NCBI RefSeq assembly: GCF_030316895.1
Contig: NZ_JASZYV010000003.1
Coordinates: 186,001-250,000 of the forward strand
Length of the DNA: 64,000 bases
Direction: 5' to 3'
Source of the DNA: Variovorax dokdonensis
GTDB lineage: Bacteria; Pseudomonadota; Gammaproteobacteria; Burkholderiales; Burkholderiaceae_C
Shown here in pieces: positions 8,095 to 16,092 of the stretch. Both the position numbers and the translations under genes were made by a program. Each line of letters begins with the position of its first letter. Position 1 is the stretch's first letter. Under the pieces are notes generated by a model that worked only from the letters and a program-made list of their open reading frames with translations, did no database searches and had not been told where the DNA came from.

Positions 8095-8496
8095 CTACGG
8101 AGCGGGCGCGCGGACGACCAGTTCCGCCCAACCGGTGGCCGCGTCGGCCTCCCGCGCGAAATGCCACCCCGGCAGCAAGGCGAGCAGCACCTCGGCAGTG
8201 GTGCGCACGATGCAGCCATAGCCGGCATGGCCGCCCGTCACCCCGCCATGCAGGTCCGACACGCTCAGATGCAGGTGCGAACCGTTGGCGGCCACGCTGC
8301 CGGACAGTGTCAGCAGTTCCACGTCGGCGTCGATGCGACGGATCTCCTGTGCACCTGCCATGCGGATGCAGGCGGGCCGCAGACTGCCGATGCCGGCCAC
8401 GACGAACGCGGCAGCATGCCCACGACCGGCAACGGCCGCTTCCAGGGCACGCCGAAGGTCGTCTCCAGGCAACAGGCGCAGTGCCAGGGGCTCCAT
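8095..8496 (-). CDS. PPC (DUF296) domain protein
   Basis: A 133-residue single-domain protein. The segment GSHLHLSVSDLHGGVTGGHA with the following GYGCIVRTTAEV is the signature of the PPC/DUF296 domain (plants and prokaryotes conserved), with the conserved His pair and GGH. Bacterial stand-alone versions form trimers and may bind DNA or a small ligand; their role is not settled. It starts 13 bp after the stop of the phosphotransacetylase gene on the same strand, so the two are probably co-transcribed. Confidence 0.8.
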   Translation of the reverse strand: MEPLALRLLPGDDLRRALEAAVAGRGHAAAFVVAGIGSLRPACIRMAGAQEIRRIDADVELLTLSGSVAANGSHLHLSVSDLHGGVTGGHAGYGCIVRTTAEVLLALLPGWHFAREADAATGWAELVVRAPAP

Positions 8497-8509
8497 CTCA
8501 GACACCCCG

Positions 8510-9466
8510 TCAACCCACCGCGCGGATGCTTCCTTCCCGCGCAGCCTGCGCCAGGAGGGACGCCACTGCACAGGAAGCAAAGCGCGCGGACTCCGAGTCC
8601 GCCCGGCTGGTCAGGATGATGGGCACCTTGGCGCCGAGCACGATCCCGGCGGCGTAGGCGCCCGCGAGGAAGGTCAGGCTCTTGGCCAGCATGTTGCCCG
8701 CGTCCAGGTCCGGAACGATGAGAACGTCGGCCAGCCCCGCCACCGGCGAGACGATGCCCTTGATGCGCGCTGCCGTGGCGTCGATGGCGTTGTCCATCGC
8801 CAGCGGTCCGTCGAGCACCGCGCCGGTGATCTGCCCGCGTTCGGCCATCTTGCACAGCGCCGCTGCGTCGATCGTGGAAGGCACCTTCGAATTGACGACT
8901 TCCATCGACGACAGGATGGCCACGCGCACCTGCGGCAACTTGAGCGCATGCGCCAGATCGATCGCGTTCTGGACGATGTCGACCTTCTCGTCCAGCGTGG
9001 GGGCGATGTTGATGGCCGCGTCCGAGATGATGAGCGGCTGGGCGTGGCCGGGCACGTCCATCACGAAGCAGTGGCTGATCCGGCGCGAGGTGCGCAGCCC
9101 GCCGTCGCGCCGCACCACGGCGGCCATCAGCTCGTCGGTGTGCAGGCTGCCTTTCATGATCGCGTCGACTTCGCCGCCCGCCGCCATGGCCACGGCCGCA
9201 GCGGCTGCCGCATGGCTGTGCGGCGCATCGACGAGCGTCAGGCCGTCGATGGACAAGCCGCTCTCCTTGGCCGCCGCTTCGATCTTCGCGCGCGGGCCGA
9301 CCAGCACCGGATGGATCAGCCCCATCCTGGCCGCGTCCAGCGCGGCGCCGAGCGCGACGTCGTTGGTGGGGTGCACCACCGCCACGCGCAGCGGCGGCAA
9401 CTGCCTCACGGTTTCGATCAGACGGTCGTAGTGCGGGTGCGGGGCCCGGTCGTGAAAGTCGTTCAT
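8510..9466 (-). CDS. pta: Phosphate acetyl/butyryltransferase
   Basis: A 318-residue protein of the phosphate acetyl/butaryl transferase family, about the usual length for the catalytic domain alone. Motifs include the DAIMKGSLHTDELM segment and the conserved NMLAKSLTFLAGAYAAG segment near the C-terminus. It interconverts acyl-CoA plus phosphate and acyl phosphate plus CoA. The acetate kinase encoded at 12886-14088 would use that acyl phosphate, so the two form a Pta-Ack pair split between divergent operons. The start at 9466 has GGAG upstream; an upstream extension lacks one. In related genomes this protein is sometimes fused to a MaoC-type hydratase domain, which is absent here. Confidence 0.88.
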   Translation of the reverse strand: MNDFHDRAPHPHYDRLIETVRQLPPLRVAVVHPTNDVALGAALDAARMGLIHPVLVGPRAKIEAAAKESGLSIDGLTLVDAPHSHAAAAAAVAMAAGGEVDAIMKGSLHTDELMAAVVRRDGGLRTSRRISHCFVMDVPGHAQPLIISDAAINIAPTLDEKVDIVQNAIDLAHALKLPQVRVAILSSMEVVNSKVPSTIDAAALCKMAERGQITGAVLDGPLAMDNAIDATAARIKGIVSPVAGLADVLIVPDLDAGNMLAKSLTFLAGAYAAGIVLGAKVPIILTSRADSESARFASCAVASLLAQAAREGSIRAVG

Positions 9467-9623
9467 GAGGCAGAGGCTCCTGTCAAAAACATTTCGTTTC
9501 GAGGCCCGGGCACCGGGGTCGTGCCAGCGGTTTGAACTTGAACACAAACTGTGCAGAATGTGCTTGCTGCGGCGCAGCATATCGCCAAACGTCTCTGGTT
9601 CGACACTCAAAAGCGAGCATCCA
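9467..9623. promoter_or_regulatory. Divergent promoter gap pta / DUF3141
   Basis: 157 bp separate the two oppositely directed starts. The gap must contain promoters for the pta-PPC transcript and for the DUF3141-fabI-ackA transcript. It includes a local A/T-rich stretch around 9485-9555. I see no clear inverted repeat. Confidence 0.4.
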
Positions 9624-12095
9624 ATGAACGACACGACTGCGAAGACGCCATTCGTTTCACTGGCCGATGCGGTCCATGCGATGCAGGCCTTGCCCGACTA
9701 TCTCGTGGACGCGTGGCAACGGGGCGTACTGACCGCCGACGTCCTGCGCGAGCGCGGCGACATCTTCCTGGCCCACGCCCTGAACGGCAAGCCGCCCCTG
9801 CTGACCTTCGAGCACGAACTGCTGATGGACGGCCGCGATCTGCCCCAGCCTTGCAACTACGCCCTGTTGCGCATCGTGCCGCCGGCCGGCGCGGTGATCG
9901 ATCCGGCCAAGCGCCCCATCGTCATCATCGACCCGCGCGCCGGCCATGGGCCGGGCATCGGCGGCTTCAAGCCCGATTCGGAAGTAGGCGTGGCGCTGCG
10001 CGCCGGGCATGCGGTGTACTTCGTCTCCTTTGCGCCGGAGCCGGTGGATGGGCAACGGCTGGTGGACGTCGCACGTGCCGAGGCAACCTTCATCGAGGAG
10101 GTGACCCGCCGTCACCCCCAATGCCCGCAAAAGCCCGCGGTCATCGGCAACTGCCAGGCCGGCTGGGCAGTGGCCGCACTGGCCTCGGTTCGGGGCGAAG
10201 CCATGGGCCCGATCGTCCTCAACGGCGCGCCGCTGTCCTATTGGGCCGGCAGCCCCAGCCAGAACCCGATGCGCTATGCCGGCGGCATGCTGGGGGGCTC
10301 ATGGCTCTCGGCGTTCACGGCCGACCTGTCCGGCGATCGCTTCGACGGCGCCTGGCTCGTGAGCAACTTCGAGAACCTCAACCTCGGCAACACGCTGTGG
10401 GGCAAGCTCTACAACCTCTATGCCAACGTCGACACGGAGCGCGAGCGCTTCCTGGAGTTCGAGCGCTGGTGGGGTGGCTATTTCCGCATGACGGGCGAAG
10501 AGATCGAGGCCATCGTCGAGAACCTGTTCGTGGGCAACCGGCTTGCGCGTGGCGAGTTGGCGATGGATGGTGTGCCGATCAACCTGCGCAACATCGCCTC
10601 GCCGGTGGTCGTGTTCGCCTCGTGGGGCGACAACATCACGCCGCCCCAGCAGGCTCTGGACTGGATCCTCGACGTGTGGGGCACGGAGAAGGCGCTGATT
10701 GCCGCCGGCCGCACCATCGTCTACATGCTGCACCCCACCATCGGCCACCTGGGCATCTTCGTGGGTGGCGCGGTGGCTCGCAAGGAGCATGACCAGTTGC
10801 TCAACACGCTCGACCAGATCGAGGCGCTGCCGCCCGGCCTGTACGAGATGAAGATCCTGCCCGGCGATGCCGACGACGCCTTCGCGCATCTGGAAACCGG
10901 CGGCTGGCGCGTGCGCTTCGAGACCCGCACCACCGATGACATCCGTGCGCTCAACCCCGAAAAGCGCCAGGACGAAACGCTGTTCAGCACCATTGCCCAA
11001 TGGTCGGAGCTGAACATGCAGGCCTATCGCACCTGGGCGCAGCCCTTTGTTCGATCCGTCGGCAGTCGGGCGCTGGGCGACGCAATGCGCTGGCTGCACC
11101 CCCTGCGAATGCAGCACCTGGCCCTGTCCGACCTCAACCCGATGGCGCCCTGGGTGCGCGCGGGCGCACAGCGCGCACGGAACGAGCGCAAGCCGGCGGC
11201 AGGCGACAACCCCTGGCTGGCCTGGGAGCACCAGGCATCGAGCCGCTTCGTCGAAGCGCTCGACACACTGGGCCAATGGCGCGACCAGGCCTCGGTCGAG
11301 TGGGTGGAAAAAGCCTATGGACCCATGGCGCTGGGCGCCGTGCTGCCGCCCGAACAGGCCGACGAGATGGCGGCCCTGCAGCGCGCCGGCAAGGACGAAG
11401 CACGCGCGCGCAGGCTCGCCCTGGAAAACGTCGACAAGGGCGGCTTTGCCGAGGCGGTGTGCAGGCTGGTGTTTGCGGGCATCGTGAACAGCGGCGCCGT
11501 CGAACGGCGCGGCCTTCGCCTGGCCCGGCGGCTGGCTGACCTGCATGCGCAGATGGCGACTCACCTTGGCCTGCTGCATGCGCAGACGCACGACGTCGAT
11601 TGGCAAAGAACACTGGACGCGCAGGCGCTCATCACCACCTTTGCGCCAGAGGCATCGCTCGAATCGCTACCCAAGCTGCTGCCGCACCGCGCTGAACGCG
11701 AACATGCGCTGGCGCTGGCCGCGGCGGTGCTGATGGCCGAGCCGCGCCTGTCCGATCCCAAGTCGCCTGTGTCGCGCTTCGTGCGCGACAAGCTCGACGT
11801 GGACCCGGCACGCGTGGCGGCCATGGCCCTTTCGCTGGCACAGACCGCGGCGCAAGAGGACACCGACGCAGCCGGCGCCGAAGTGGCCGGCATTTCCCTG
11901 CCAGCACCCAAGCCACCCGCCGCCAAGAAGGCGCCGCGCCGTCCGACCAAGCCTGCCGCAAGACCCACCGCCAAGCGCACCGCCAAGCCCACCGCCAAGT
12001 CAGCCGCCAAGCCAAAAGCAAAGGCGGCTGCGCCACGCAAGCGCAAGCCAGCGGCCAAGACCCAGCGCGAACTTCGGCTGGTGGTCAACCGATGA
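9624..12095 (+). CDS. DUF3141 PHA-synthase-like hydrolase with basic tail
   Basis: An 823-residue protein. The alpha/beta-hydrolase core resembles poly(3-hydroxyalkanoate) synthases: a lipase-like box with Cys as nucleophile (GNCQAG, Cys177), Asp336 (SWGDNITPP) and His375 (IGHLGIF) complete a plausible triad. The last 65 or so residues are a Lys/Ala/Pro repeat (AKPTAK- and KRTAK-type units), like histone H1 or the DNA-binding tail of PhaM-type granule proteins. The family has no settled reaction. Its placement with pta, fabI and ackA suggests acyl-CoA or acyl-phosphate metabolism. Its stop overlaps the fabI start (ATGA, 12092-12095). Confidence 0.85.
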   Translation: MNDTTAKTPFVSLADAVHAMQALPDYLVDAWQRGVLTADVLRERGDIFLAHALNGKPPLLTFEHELLMDGRDLPQPCNYALLRIVPPAGAVIDPAKRPIVIIDPRAGHGPGIGGFKPDSEVGVALRAGHAVYFVSFAPEPVDGQRLVDVARAEATFIEEVTRRHPQCPQKPAVIGNCQAGWAVAALASVRGEAMGPIVLNGAPLSYWAGSPSQNPMRYAGGMLGGSWLSAFTADLSGDRFDGAWLVSNFENLNLGNTLWGKLYNLYANVDTERERFLEFERWWGGYFRMTGEEIEAIVENLFVGNRLARGELAMDGVPINLRNIASPVVVFASWGDNITPPQQALDWILDVWGTEKALIAAGRTIVYMLHPTIGHLGIFVGGAVARKEHDQLLNTLDQIEALPPGLYEMKILPGDADDAFAHLETGGWRVRFETRTTDDIRALNPEKRQDETLFSTIAQWSELNMQAYRTWAQPFVRSVGSRALGDAMRWLHPLRMQHLALSDLNPMAPWVRAGAQRARNERKPAAGDNPWLAWEHQASSRFVEALDTLGQWRDQASVEWVEKAYGPMALGAVLPPEQADEMAALQRAGKDEARARRLALENVDKGGFAEAVCRLVFAGIVNSGAVERRGLRLARRLADLHAQMATHLGLLHAQTHDVDWQRTLDAQALITTFAPEASLESLPKLLPHRAEREHALALAAAVLMAEPRLSDPKSPVSRFVRDKLDVDPARVAAMALSLAQTAAQEDTDAAGAEVAGISLPAPKPPAAKKAPRRPTKPAARPTAKRTAKPTAKSAAKPKAKAAAPRKRKPAAKTQRELRLVVNR

Positions 12096-12874
12096 ATACC
12101 GCCGCGCCCGGTCGGCCCCTGGCGGGCAAGAAGGTGCTGATCACGGGCATCGCCAACGAGCACTCCATCGCCTACGGATGCGCCCTCGCCTTTCGCACCT
12201 TGGGCGCGGACCTGGCAATCACCTACCTCAACGACAAGGCCAGGCCGCACGTCGAGCCGCTGGCCCAGGCGCTCGACGCGCAACTGCTGCTTGCGCTGGA
12301 CGTGATGAACCCCGGCGCGCTCGAAGCCGTGTTCGACCAGATCCGCTCGCAATGGGGCGTGCTTCACGCCGCGCTGCATTCGATCGCCTATGCGCCCAAG
12401 GCCGATCTGCAGGGCCGACTGGTCGACAGTTCCGCCGAGGGCTTCTCGACCGCAATGGATGTGTCCTGCCACAGCTTCATTCGCATGGCGCAGCTGTCCG
12501 AACCTTTGATGACGGAAGGCGGCACGCTGCTGACCATGAGCTTCTACGGGGCGCACAAGGTGGTCGAGAACTACAACCTCATGGGCCCGGTGAAAGCGGC
12601 GCTCGAGGCTTCGGTGCGCTATCTGGCCCACGAACTGGGGCCCAAGGGCATCCGCGTGCACGCCGTTTCGCCGGGGCCGATCCGCACGCGCGCCGCATCG
12701 GGCCTGGCCGAATTCGACCGCCTGCTGGACGATGCCACCAGCCGCGCCCCGGCGCACATGCTCGCCAGCATCGAGGACGTCGGCTATGCCAGCGCCATGC
12801 TGTGCACCGACCATGCGAGACTGCTGACCGGTTCCACCTTCTACGTGGACGGCGGCTATCACATCATGAACTGA
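12092..12874 (+). CDS. fabI: Enoyl-ACP reductase FabI family
   Basis: A 260-residue short-chain dehydrogenase of the FabI type. The nucleotide-binding segment is KKVLITGIANEHSIAYG, and the catalytic pair is Tyr161 and Lys168 in YNLMGPVK, with the second conserved Tyr at 152. C-terminal features (LTGSTFYVDGGYHIM) are typical of the family. It reduces enoyl-ACP, or possibly enoyl-CoA, with NADH. The location inside a DUF3141-ackA operon rather than with fatty-acid synthesis genes suggests a paralog with a catabolic or storage role, though it could be the housekeeping enzyme. It is translationally coupled to the upstream gene. Confidence 0.88.
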   Translation: MNTAAPGRPLAGKKVLITGIANEHSIAYGCALAFRTLGADLAITYLNDKARPHVEPLAQALDAQLLLALDVMNPGALEAVFDQIRSQWGVLHAALHSIAYAPKADLQGRLVDSSAEGFSTAMDVSCHSFIRMAQLSEPLMTEGGTLLTMSFYGAHKVVENYNLMGPVKAALEASVRYLAHELGPKGIRVHAVSPGPIRTRAASGLAEFDRLLDDATSRAPAHMLASIEDVGYASAMLCTDHARLLTGSTFYVDGGYHIMN

Positions 12875-12885
12875 GGAGCCTTCGC

Positions 12886-14088
12886 ATGACGGACGCGCGG
12901 TCGGCAAGCACGGGCATGGTCGCAGTGGTCAATGCCGGCTCTTCGAGCCTCAAGTTCTCGCTGTTCGAGTGCAGCGCAGACGGCCTGACGCTGGTCATGC
13001 GGGGGCTGGCGCAAGGCCTGGACAGCGCAGCGCGCTTCGAAGCCAAGGACCCGGCCGGCAAGGTCCTGGCGACACACGCGTGGGAAGCCGGACAGCGCAT
13101 CGGCCACGACGCCGCACTGCATCACGTCATCGAGGCCGTGAGGGGCCTGCTTCCGGGCGTGCAACTGCGTGCCATCGGCCATCGCGTGGTGCATGGCGGC
13201 ACGGAATTCAGCGCGCCGGAGCTGGTCACGCCCGAGGTGCTCGAAAAACTCACCGGGCTGATTCCGCTCGCGCCGCTGCATCAGCCGGACAACCTGGCCC
13301 CCATCCGTCTGGCCTTCGACCTGCTGCCGGACGTGCCGCAGGTGGCTTGCTTCGACACCGCGTTCCACCGCAGCATGGCGCCGCTGGCCCAGATGTTCGC
13401 CCTGCCCTACACCTACTACGACGAGGGTTTGCGGCGTTACGGCTTTCATGGCCTTTCGTACGAGTACATCGCCTCGCGGCTGCCCGATGTGGCGCCCGCG
13501 TTGGCCAGCGGCCGCGCAGCCGTCATGCACCTGGGCAACGGTGCCAGCGCCTGCGGCCTGCTTGACGGGCGCAGCATTGCCAGCACGATGGGCTTTTCCG
13601 CGCTCGATGGGCTGACGATGGGCACGCGCTGCGGCGCCATCGATCCGGGCGTGGTGCTGCACCTGATCCAGCAGCGCGGCATGAGCGCGGCCGATGTGGA
13701 GCGCATGCTCTATCGGCAATCCGGCCTGCTGGGCATCTCCGGCGTGTCGAGCGATATGCGCACCTTGCTCGCCAGCGACGAACCGCGCGCGAAACTGGCG
13801 GTCGAGCACTTCGTCTATCGCATCGTGCGCGAACTCGGTTCGCTGGCCTTTGCGATGGGTGGGCTGGACGGGCTGGTCTTCACCGGCGGCATCGGCGAGC
13901 ACGCCGCGCCGGTGCGCCAGCGGGTGGTGGCGCAAATGGCCTGGTTCGGCGCCGAACTGGATGCCGAGGCCAATGCCGCCAACGCCACCTGCATCACGAC
14001 GCCAGCTTCGCGCTGTGCCGTCTACGTGATCCCGACCGACGAGGAGCTGATGATCGCCCGGCACACGCTGCGGGCGCTGGACGCCTGA
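12886..14088 (+). CDS. ackA: Acetate kinase
   Basis: A 400-residue protein of normal length for acetate kinase. Visible family motifs are the N-terminal VVNAGSSSLKFS (Asn16), the central ACFDTAFH and YGFHGLSYEYI, the adenosine/phosphate loop MHLGNGAS, and GTRCGAIDPG and GGIGEHA. It transfers phosphate between acetyl phosphate and ADP. It starts 11 bp after fabI with a GAGGAG ribosome site at 12873-12878. With the divergent pta it would either make ATP from acyl-CoA or activate acetate or other short acids. Confidence 0.95.
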   Translation: MTDARSASTGMVAVVNAGSSSLKFSLFECSADGLTLVMRGLAQGLDSAARFEAKDPAGKVLATHAWEAGQRIGHDAALHHVIEAVRGLLPGVQLRAIGHRVVHGGTEFSAPELVTPEVLEKLTGLIPLAPLHQPDNLAPIRLAFDLLPDVPQVACFDTAFHRSMAPLAQMFALPYTYYDEGLRRYGFHGLSYEYIASRLPDVAPALASGRAAVMHLGNGASACGLLDGRSIASTMGFSALDGLTMGTRCGAIDPGVVLHLIQQRGMSAADVERMLYRQSGLLGISGVSSDMRTLLASDEPRAKLAVEHFVYRIVRELGSLAFAMGGLDGLVFTGGIGEHAAPVRQRVVAQMAWFGAELDAEANAANATCITTPASRCAVYVIPTDEELMIARHTLRALDA

Positions 14089-14098
14089 GCAAGAGCGC

Positions 14099-14926
14099 TC
14101 AGATCAGGTTGCGCATGGCCTGCGCCGTTTCGCGCAGCACCGGCAGCACGCGAGCCACCGCGTCCTTGCTCGACTCCTGGCCCATCGGCATGGTGATGTT
14201 GAGCGCGCCCACCAGATCGCCGTGGCGGTCGCGCAGCGGCACCGCAATGCCGCGCGAGTTGAGGTCGAGTTGCTGTTCGGACAAGGCCCAGCCCTGCGCG
14301 CGGATGCTTGCCAGTTCGAGCTTGAGCCGCTCCTTGCTGTCGATGGTGTGCGATGTGAACACCATCAGCTCTCGCGTGGCCAGCCAGTGCTGCACCTGGG
14401 CTTCAGGCCGCAGGGCAAGCATCAGCATGCCCGCGGCGGTCACTTGCGCCGGCACGCGCGCGCCCAGAACGTAGCCGGTGTTGACGCTGCGGTTGGGGCC
14501 ATTTCGGGCGATGTAGACGACCTCGTCGCCATCGAGCACGCTCAGGTAGGCGGTCTCGTGCGTCCCGGCCGCCACCCGCTGCAAAAACGGCTGGACGATG
14601 CGCGGCAGCCGCGCCGATTCGAGGTAGGACTGGCCCAGGCGCAGCACGCGCGGCGTGAGCCAGAACAGCTTGCCATCGCTGGCCACGTAGCCCATGTGCT
14701 GCAGCGTGAGCAGGTGGCGGCGGGTGGCGGTGCGCGTCATGCCGACGCGGGCGCCGGCCTCCGCTGCGGTCATGCGCGGATGAGCATCGTCGAAGGCCTC
14801 GATCACCTGCAGGCCGCGCTGCAGACCGGCAATCCAGTCGCGCCGGTCGAGGGCAAATTCGGCGTCGGTGGCTTGGGCAGCCAGCGCGCCAGTAGCGTCG
14901 TTTTCGGGTGCTGAAGTGTTCGGCAT
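14099..14926 (-). CDS. IclR-family transcriptional regulator
   Basis: A 275-residue regulator with an N-terminal winged helix (TAAEAGARVGMTRTATRRHL) and a C-terminal IclR effector domain ending in GALNITMPM. It resembles PcaR/PobR-like regulators of aromatic-acid catabolism. I chose the ATG at 14926; a TTG at 14947 is also in frame. It is transcribed away from the shikimate-type operon that starts at 15078, and the gap contains two palindromes suited to an IclR dimer of dimers. It most likely controls that operon in response to its substrate or an intermediate. Confidence 0.88.
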   Translation of the reverse strand: MPNTSAPENDATGALAAQATDAEFALDRRDWIAGLQRGLQVIEAFDDAHPRMTAAEAGARVGMTRTATRRHLLTLQHMGYVASDGKLFWLTPRVLRLGQSYLESARLPRIVQPFLQRVAAGTHETAYLSVLDGDEVVYIARNGPNRSVNTGYVLGARVPAQVTAAGMLMLALRPEAQVQHWLATRELMVFTSHTIDSKERLKLELASIRAQGWALSEQQLDLNSRGIAVPLRDRHGDLVGALNITMPMGQESSKDAVARVLPVLRETAQAMRNLI

Positions 14927-14956
14927 CGGTGCGTGCGTTAGGTGCAAACCCTCGGT

Positions 14957-14994
14957 ATGATCGATTATCGATCATTCAAGTTCGATGATCGAAC
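14957..14994. promoter_or_regulatory. Paired IclR operator palindromes
   Basis: Two perfect palindromes lie in the IclR/aroE-like gap: ATGATCGA-TTA-TCGATCAT at 14957-14975 and GTTCGAT-G-ATCGAAC at 14980-14994. Both share the core TCGAT/ATCGA, and their centres are 21 bp apart, about two helical turns. The spacing suits cooperative binding by an IclR-type tetramer that could control both the regulator and the operon starting at 15078. Confidence 0.7.
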
Positions 14995-15077
14995 ACGCTC
15001 TGAAGGCGGCATGCAGCGCTGCGGCGCCGCACCGCCTAAAGTCCACCGCAAACGACGAACGCCATTCGAGACACTCC

Positions 15078-15995
15078 ATGGACATTCACGGCAAGACCGA
15101 CCTGTACCTGATCCCCGGCGACCCGGTGACCAACGTGCGCCTGCCGCGCATGTTCAATGCGGTGTTCGATCGCTGCAACATCGCCGCCCGGATGGTGCCG
15201 GCCCAGGTGCGCGCCCGCGACTTCGCCGTCTGGCTCAAAGCCAGCTTCCTGGCGCACAACGTCAAGGGCATGGTGATCGCGCCGCCGCACAAGCCGCTGG
15301 CGGTCGATCTGCTCGACGGCTGCGGGTTGTTCGCCCGCATCGCCGGCTCGGTCAACGTGGTCCGCCGCACGCATACGGGCGAGCTCGAAGGCGACCTGTT
15401 CGACGGCGAAGGCATCGTCGGCGCGCTCGACTACTTCGGCATTCCATTTCGGGGCAAGCGCGTGCTGATCCTGGGCGCCGGCGTGAGCGGCGCAGCCATC
15501 GGCGTATCGCTGGCCGAGGGCGGCGGCAGCGACAGCGCCGCCTACATCGCCTTTCACGATCCGCATCCCGGACGCTCCGCCGGCGTGGCCGCGCGCATCG
15601 ACAGCGCCTTCGACGCGCGCGTCGAATCGGTGCCCGACGCAGACCCGCAAGACTTCGACCTCGTCGTCAACGCCACCATGCTCGGCCTGCGCGATGGCGA
15701 GGCGTTGCCCGTCGATGTCTCTCGCATGCCCGCGCATGCGGCGGTGTTCGACATCCTTTTGCGCAACCAGCCGACGCCGCTGGTGCGCGCCGCACGCGAG
15801 CGCGGCCTGCATGCTCAGGCGGGCTTCGAAATGCTGATCCAGCAGATGGCCTGCTATTTCGACTACTTCTCGCTGCCGCAGGCAGCGGCCCTGGTCCGCC
15901 GGGATGCCGATTTCCTGCGTGAACTGGTGTATCCCCCGGCGCTTGCCGGCGAGATCGCCAAACCGCTGCGCTACCCGGACCCGGGACCGCGCTGA
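15078..15995 (+). CDS. AroE-like shikimate/quinate dehydrogenase, divergent
   Basis: A 305-residue protein with the shikimate dehydrogenase fold. The catalytic Lys72 (IAPPHK), Asn93 and Asp109 are kept, and the NADP-binding loop GAGVSGAA is present near 134. Two hallmark sites differ from housekeeping AroE. The SxS carboxylate-binding motif near the N-terminus is replaced (TNVRLP), and the GDNTDG loop reads GDLFDG. It therefore belongs to a catabolic or non-canonical subgroup, and its substrate may be a shikimate-like acid rather than shikimate itself. It is first in an operon with an MHS permease, a dehydratase-like TIM barrel and a second AroE-like gene. Confidence 0.82.
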   Translation: MDIHGKTDLYLIPGDPVTNVRLPRMFNAVFDRCNIAARMVPAQVRARDFAVWLKASFLAHNVKGMVIAPPHKPLAVDLLDGCGLFARIAGSVNVVRRTHTGELEGDLFDGEGIVGALDYFGIPFRGKRVLILGAGVSGAAIGVSLAEGGGSDSAAYIAFHDPHPGRSAGVAARIDSAFDARVESVPDADPQDFDLVVNATMLGLRDGEALPVDVSRMPAHAAVFDILLRNQPTPLVRAARERGLHAQAGFEMLIQQMACYFDYFSLPQAAALVRRDADFLRELVYPPALAGEIAKPLRYPDPGPR

Positions 15996-16092
15996 CCAGG
16001 GCGGCCGACGCCTGTCTCCTTCGAGCAGACGTCCCCCGCCTCCGACTCAAAGACTCGTTTTTCTCGTTCAGCCAAATCAGGGAGACACCCCC

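Noticed and set aside
14086..14099. Bidirectional terminator between ackA and the IclR gene
   Set aside because: The short CTGAGC/GCTCAG repeat includes both stop codons, but the stem is only 6 bp and there is no T-run on either side.
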